Assembly: GCA_050013615.1 (NCBI GenBank)
Contig: JBEKEX010000079.1
Span: forward strand, 1 to 10,404
Length of the DNA stretch: 10,404 bases
DNA from: JBEKEX01 sp050013615
GTDB taxonomy: Bacteria > Chloroflexota > Anaerolineae > Anaerolineales > Anaerolineaceae
Direction of reading: 5' to 3'
Part shown: piece after piece, positions 7,844 to 10,404 of the stretch
Layout of the letters: every line of letters starts with the position of its first letter
Position numbering within the stretch: the first letter of the stretch is position 1
Notes under the pieces: generated by a model
Told to the model about the DNA's origin: nothing
Databases searched by the model: none
What the model saw: the letters and a program-made list of their open reading frames with translations, nothing else
Made by a program: the position numbers and the translations under genes

Positions 7844-8133
7844 TGATTGTTATCAAGGGTGAGATACGTCTATCGGATGTTGTGGTTAGTGTATCCGATC
7901 AGGGCATTGGCATCTCTCCCGAAGATTTGATCCCGCTTTTCGAGAAATATTTTCGGGTGCGATCGGCGACCACGCTGCACGTTTCAGGCACCGGATTGGG
8001 TTTGCCCATCGCGCGGGTGATTGTCGAGGCGCATGGCGGGCGTATTTGGGTGGAGAGCAAAGTTGGTGAAGGAACGACAATCTATTTTTCATTGCCGCGG
8101 ATGCAAGCTCAAAAGGAGAAAAATAATCCTTGA
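7843..8133 (+). CDS. C-terminal ATP-binding fragment of the GAF histidine kinase (second frame)
   Basis: This is the downstream part of the interrupted kinase, in the -1 frame relative to the upstream part. It carries the G1 box (DQGIGI), F box and G2 box (GTGLGLPIARV) of the HATPase_c domain, ending LPRMQAQKEKNNP. A GTG at 7882 could be read as a start but has no convincing ribosome-binding site, and a protein begun there would lack the N box, so I regard this as a fragment and not a separate gene. Its TGA at 8131-8133 overlaps the TTG start of the response regulator, the arrangement expected if the intact kinase ends here. Confidence 0.8.
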   Translation: MIVIKGEIRLSDVVVSVSDQGIGISPEDLIPLFEKYFRVRSATTLHVSGTGLGLPIARVIVEAHGGRIWVESKVGEGTTIYFSLPRMQAQKEKNNP

Positions 8134-8831
8134 ACAACAAACAGCGGATTTTGATTGTCGATGACGACCCGCGGCTCATACGCCTGGTGCGGGAAGTGCT
8201 GTGTGCGATGGGCTACGAGGTGTTGACCAGTTCCAACGGCGAGCAGGCGGTGGAAACCGTTGCGTTGGAACAACCCGATCTGATTATGCTGGATATTATG
8301 CTGCAAGATATCGATGGATTCCATATCGCAAGGCGGGTGCGCGAGTTCTCCGATGTACCGATTATCATGCTCACCGCCAAAGTGGCCGAAGCCGATAAAT
8401 TGAGCGGCTTCGATGCCGGCGCGGATGATTACATCACCAAACCGTTTAGCTCGAAGGAGTTGTTGGCCCGCGTACGTGCTCTATTGAAACGGGTGAAGAC
8501 GCCTCCTTTGCCTGCTGAAACAACCATCCAATGCGATGGACTGACTATCGACCTGGCCAGGCATTGCGTCACCTTGGATGAACACGAGGTTTATCTCACG
8601 GCCACGGAATATAATCTACTGCGCGAGCTTGCTACGCATGCCAACAAGGTCATGCTCCATGGACAGCTTCTTACAGCGGTTTGGGGAGACGAGTATCGCA
8701 ACGATGTTGATTACCTGCGCGCCTATGTCTACTCACTTCGCAAGAAGCTCGAAGTTGATCCCCGTCATCCCAAATGGATCATCAATATACCGGGAGTGGG
8801 ATACAAACTGACCGTGCCAGATTCAAAATAG
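8130..8831 (+). CDS. OmpR/PhoB-type (winged-helix) response regulator
   Basis: This 233-residue regulator has all the parts of the OmpR/PhoB family. The receiver domain (about 5-120) has the acidic cluster D11-D13, the phosphoacceptor D55 in IMLDIML, T82 in MLTAK and K104 in DDYITKPF. The C-terminal winged-helix DNA-binding domain (about 132-228) shows VYLTATEYNLLRELA, LLTAVWG, the recognition-helix region VDYLRAYVYSLRKKLE and the wing IINIPGVGYKL. The start is TTG at 8130: the frame upstream is closed by TAA at 8124-8126, and no other start precedes the first receiver strand. AGGAG at 8114-8118 is 11 bases away, a little far. The TTGA overlap with the kinase stop suggests translational coupling. 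If the kinase really terminates at 7846, ribosomes would stop 284 bases short and coupling would be lost. Target genes cannot be told. Confidence 0.95.
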   Translation: MNNKQRILIVDDDPRLIRLVREVLCAMGYEVLTSSNGEQAVETVALEQPDLIMLDIMLQDIDGFHIARRVREFSDVPIIMLTAKVAEADKLSGFDAGADDYITKPFSSKELLARVRALLKRVKTPPLPAETTIQCDGLTIDLARHCVTLDEHEVYLTATEYNLLRELATHANKVMLHGQLLTAVWGDEYRNDVDYLRAYVYSLRKKLEVDPRHPKWIINIPGVGYKLTVPDSK

Positions 8832-8891
8832 TCCCACTAATTCAACGTTCCAATCTTTTTGCCATCGAATAGACAACATCAGGGGGATATT

Positions 8892-8918
8892 GTCGCCGTG
8901 CACCGCGACCAGGTTTTT
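8892..8918 (+). terminator. Weak terminator candidate after the response regulator
   Basis: GTCGC (8892-8896) and GCGAC (8905-8909) form a 5-bp stem with an 8-base loop, followed after four bases by TTTTT (8914-8918). The stem is short and the T-run is displaced. It is the best terminator candidate in the spacer, but it is weak. A further T7 run lies at 8943-8949 without a strong stem before it. Confidence 0.3.
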
Positions 8919-8949
8919 GATCGATAAGAATCATTTTCATGGTTTTTTT

Positions 8950-8962
8950 ATACCGAAGGTAT
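8950..8962. repeat. Short palindrome upstream of gdhA (possible operator)
   Basis: ATACC-GAA-GGTAT is a perfect 5+3+5 inverted repeat 30-45 bases upstream of the possible gdhA -10. A second palindromic stretch, TATCGATA, follows about 15 bases later. The position would suit a regulator-binding site, but a repeat this short may be chance. Confidence 0.2.
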
Positions 8963-8991
8963 CCATTTTAACGAGATATCGATACTGGCCG

Positions 8992-9000
8992 TGCTATAGT
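8992..9000 (+). promoter_or_regulatory. Possible extended -10 promoter for gdhA
   Basis: TGCTATAGT combines an extended -10 TG with TATAGT (8995-9000), one base from consensus. No clear -35 at 16-18 bases is seen, as is common for extended -10 promoters. It would give a leader of about 67 bases before gdhA. It is the best promoter-like sequence in the 8832-9073 spacer. Confidence 0.45.
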
Positions 9001-9073
9001 CCAGATGACAGGTAGTGAACATTGTAGCTGTCATAAGTTCCAATATTTTCCACAAACGATAAGGAGAATAAAT

Positions 9074-10404
9074 ATGTCAATGATCCAAGATGTCATCGCT
9101 ATGGTCACAGAGAAAGATGCAGGACAGCCTGAATTCCATCAAGCCGTCAAGGAAGTGCTCACCACGCTTGAACCCACGGTGGCAAAGCATCCTGAGTACG
9201 TCAAGGCCAAAATCTATGAGCGAATCGTCATTCCGGATCGCGTCATCATGTTCAGAGTGCCCTGGGAGGATGACAAGGGTGAAGTGCAAGTCAATCGAGG
9301 CTACCGGGTTCAATTCAGCAATGCGATTGGGCCTTACAAAGGCGGCTTACGCCTTCACCCAACGGTCAACCTGGGGATCATCAAATTCCTGGGCTTCGAG
9401 CAAATCTTCAAGAACTCTCTGACCACTTTGCCCATGGGCGGCGGCAAGGGTGGTGCCGATTTCGACCCCAAAGGCAAATCCGATGCCGAGGTCATGCGCT
9501 TCTGCTATGCCTTCATGAGTGAACTTTTCCGCCATATCGGACCGGACACCGATGTGCCTGCCGGCGATATTGGGGTGGGTGGGCGTGAGATTGGTTATCT
9601 ATATGGATTCTACAAAAAGATCGTCAACCAGAACGCCAGTGTGCTGACCGGCAAGGGCTTGGAATATGGCGGCAGCCTGATCCGGCCGGAGGCTACTGGA
9701 TACGGTTCGGTCTATTTTGCTGCAGAAATGCTGGCTACTCGTAGCAAGACGATGAAGGGGTTGCGCTGCCTGGTCAGCGGCAAGGGCAATGTTTCACAAT
9801 ACACGATCGAGAAGATCAATCAACTGGGCGGCAAGGTCATATCGGTCTCCGATTCCAGCGGCACGGTGATCGACGAAGAAGGCATCGATGCCAAGAAACT
9901 GGCGTTTATGATGGAATTGGAGAATGTCCGCCGCGGTCGTGTCAAGGAATATGCCGGGGAATATAAGAGCGCCAAATATTTTGCCGGTAAAAGTGTTTGG
10001 GACGTGGTAAAGGATGAAGGCATCAAGTTCGACTGTGCCTTCCCCTCTGCGACCCAAAATGAGATCAATGGCCAGCACGCCCAGGCTATGGTCAATGGTG
10101 GCTGTTTCCTCGTCTGCGAGGGAGCCAATATGCCCTCGAACCTGGAAGCCATCAACATATTCCAAGCTCACAATGTCCTCTATGGCCCTGCAAAGGCCGC
10201 CAATGCCGGCGGTGTCGCCACTTCCGGACTTGAAATGTCGCAGAACAGCATGCGGCTGAGTTGGTCACGCGAGGAGGTGGACGAAAGGCTGCACGATATC
10301 ATGAAGAGCATCCATCGGGCATGCATGGATGCATCCACTGCTTACGGGAAACCGGGCGATTACCTGATGGGCGCCAATATTGCCGGGTTCACCAAGGTTG
10401 CCAA
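9074..10404 (+). CDS. gdhA: NADP-type glutamate dehydrogenase (3' end outside window)
   Basis: Glutamate dehydrogenase makes glutamate from 2-oxoglutarate and ammonium (or the reverse), linking nitrogen and carbon metabolism; it is a cytosolic hexamer. 443 codons are present and the frame is open to the window edge at GFTKVA, so only about ten residues should be missing by comparison with E. coli GdhA. The substrate domain has YKGGLRLHPTVN (K89), the catalytic-Lys motif PMGGGKGGADFDPKGKSD (K125) and PAGDIGVG (D165). The Rossmann domain has SGKGNVSQY (235-243), SDSSGTVID (259-267, where the NADP-type enzymes carry SDSSG), SATQNEI, CEGANMP and KAANAGGVATSGLEMSQN. Overall pattern and length match the small hexameric NADP-dependent class. 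In the glycine loop Lys and Ser replace the Ser and Ala of E. coli GSGNVAQ. The start is supported by AAGGAG (9061-9066), 7 bases upstream. The gene seems to have its own promoter. Confidence 0.96.
   Translation, partial: MSMIQDVIAMVTEKDAGQPEFHQAVKEVLTTLEPTVAKHPEYVKAKIYERIVIPDRVIMFRVPWEDDKGEVQVNRGYRVQFSNAIGPYKGGLRLHPTVNLGIIKFLGFEQIFKNSLTTLPMGGGKGGADFDPKGKSDAEVMRFCYAFMSELFRHIGPDTDVPAGDIGVGGREIGYLYGFYKKIVNQNASVLTGKGLEYGGSLIRPEATGYGSVYFAAEMLATRSKTMKGLRCLVSGKGNVSQYTIEKINQLGGKVISVSDSSGTVIDEEGIDAKKLAFMMELENVRRGRVKEYAGEYKSAKYFAGKSVWDVVKDEGIKFDCAFPSATQNEINGQHAQAMVNGGCFLVCEGANMPSNLEAINIFQAHNVLYGPAKAANAGGVATSGLEMSQNSMRLSWSREEVDERLHDIMKSIHRACMDASTAYGKPGDYLMGANIAGFTKVA

Larger units (their letters stand above)
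6836..8133 (+). pseudogene. Soluble GAF-domain sensor histidine kinase, interrupted by a frame change
   Basis: Two reading frames together encode one hybrid histidine kinase of 432 residues. The first (6836-7846, 336 codons) holds a GAF domain (about 15-180), a dimerisation/phosphoacceptor domain with H210 in ATLSHELRMPLTTIEGY, and the N box FRNILDNAVKYSPEGG (321-336), then stops at TGA 7844-7846. The second frame, open from 7837 through 8133, continues without loss: LIVIKGEIRL, then G1 DQGIGI, the F box LFEKYF and G2 GTGLGLPIARVIVEAHGG. No membrane span is visible, so the kinase is probably cytosolic, sensing through GAF. The start has GGGGT (6826-6830) 5 bases upstream. As read, the first product lacks half of the ATP site and should be inactive. 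A homopolymer sequencing error, a real mutation, or programmed slippage are all possible. The cognate regulator follows with a TTGA overlap. Confidence 0.85.

Noticed and set aside
7882..8133. Independent small ATPase gene starting at GTG 7882
   Set aside because: It lacks the N box and a ribosome-binding site; it fits exactly as the missing C-terminal end of the upstream kinase.
9794..10171. 125-codon open frame on the minus strand within gdhA
   Set aside because: It is antisense to highly conserved glutamate dehydrogenase coding sequence; codon-bias shadow with no start signals.

Overview
The window is ordinary bacterial chromosome, densely coded, with moderate GC. It holds seven genes or gene parts: two two-component signalling modules, one unknown polytopic membrane protein, the translational GTPase TypA/BipA, a GH38 alpha-mannosidase, and an NADP-type glutamate dehydrogenase cut by the window edge. 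There are no rRNA or tRNA genes, CRISPR arrays, insertion sequences or phage genes that I can see. The protein style (DegS/NarL-type kinase with a short ATPase end, a cytosolic GAF kinase, a typA reading 620 residues, TTG starts) would suit a Chloroflexota (Anaerolineae-like) organism. That placement is an impression only and rests on no marker gene.

Layout. Positions 1-1811 (+) form a probable operon: the ATP-binding end of a NarL-partner histidine kinase, its LuxR-type response regulator (ATGA overlap), then a 286-residue membrane protein about 10 bases further on. The membrane protein is built from an internal duplication. A short spacer (1812-1908) carries a possible promoter and a GC-rich hairpin just ahead of typA (1909-3771, +). 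typA converges on a GH38 alpha-mannosidase gene (3820-6660, -), and a perfect 17-bp inverted repeat between them looks like a shared bidirectional terminator. The mannosidase is divergent from a second module (6836-8831, +): a soluble GAF histidine kinase and an OmpR/PhoB-type regulator joined by a TTGA overlap. A 242-base spacer then leads to gdhA (9074 to the window end, +).

How the genes relate. The two signalling modules are each self-contained. The first probably acts on or through the membrane protein, but no target site is visible. TypA, the mannosidase and glutamate dehydrogenase have no obvious functional link to each other; their adjacency is probably incidental.

The clearest anomaly is that the second kinase is broken by a frame change at a run of six G (7837-7842), exactly between its N box and G1 box. 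One more G, or a -1 slip on the heptamer there, restores one continuous kinase of 432 residues that ends in the coupling overlap with its regulator. I found no convincing undescribed biological system. The frame change, the duplicated membrane protein beside a two-component pair, and the hairpin in the typA leader are the items worth a second look.
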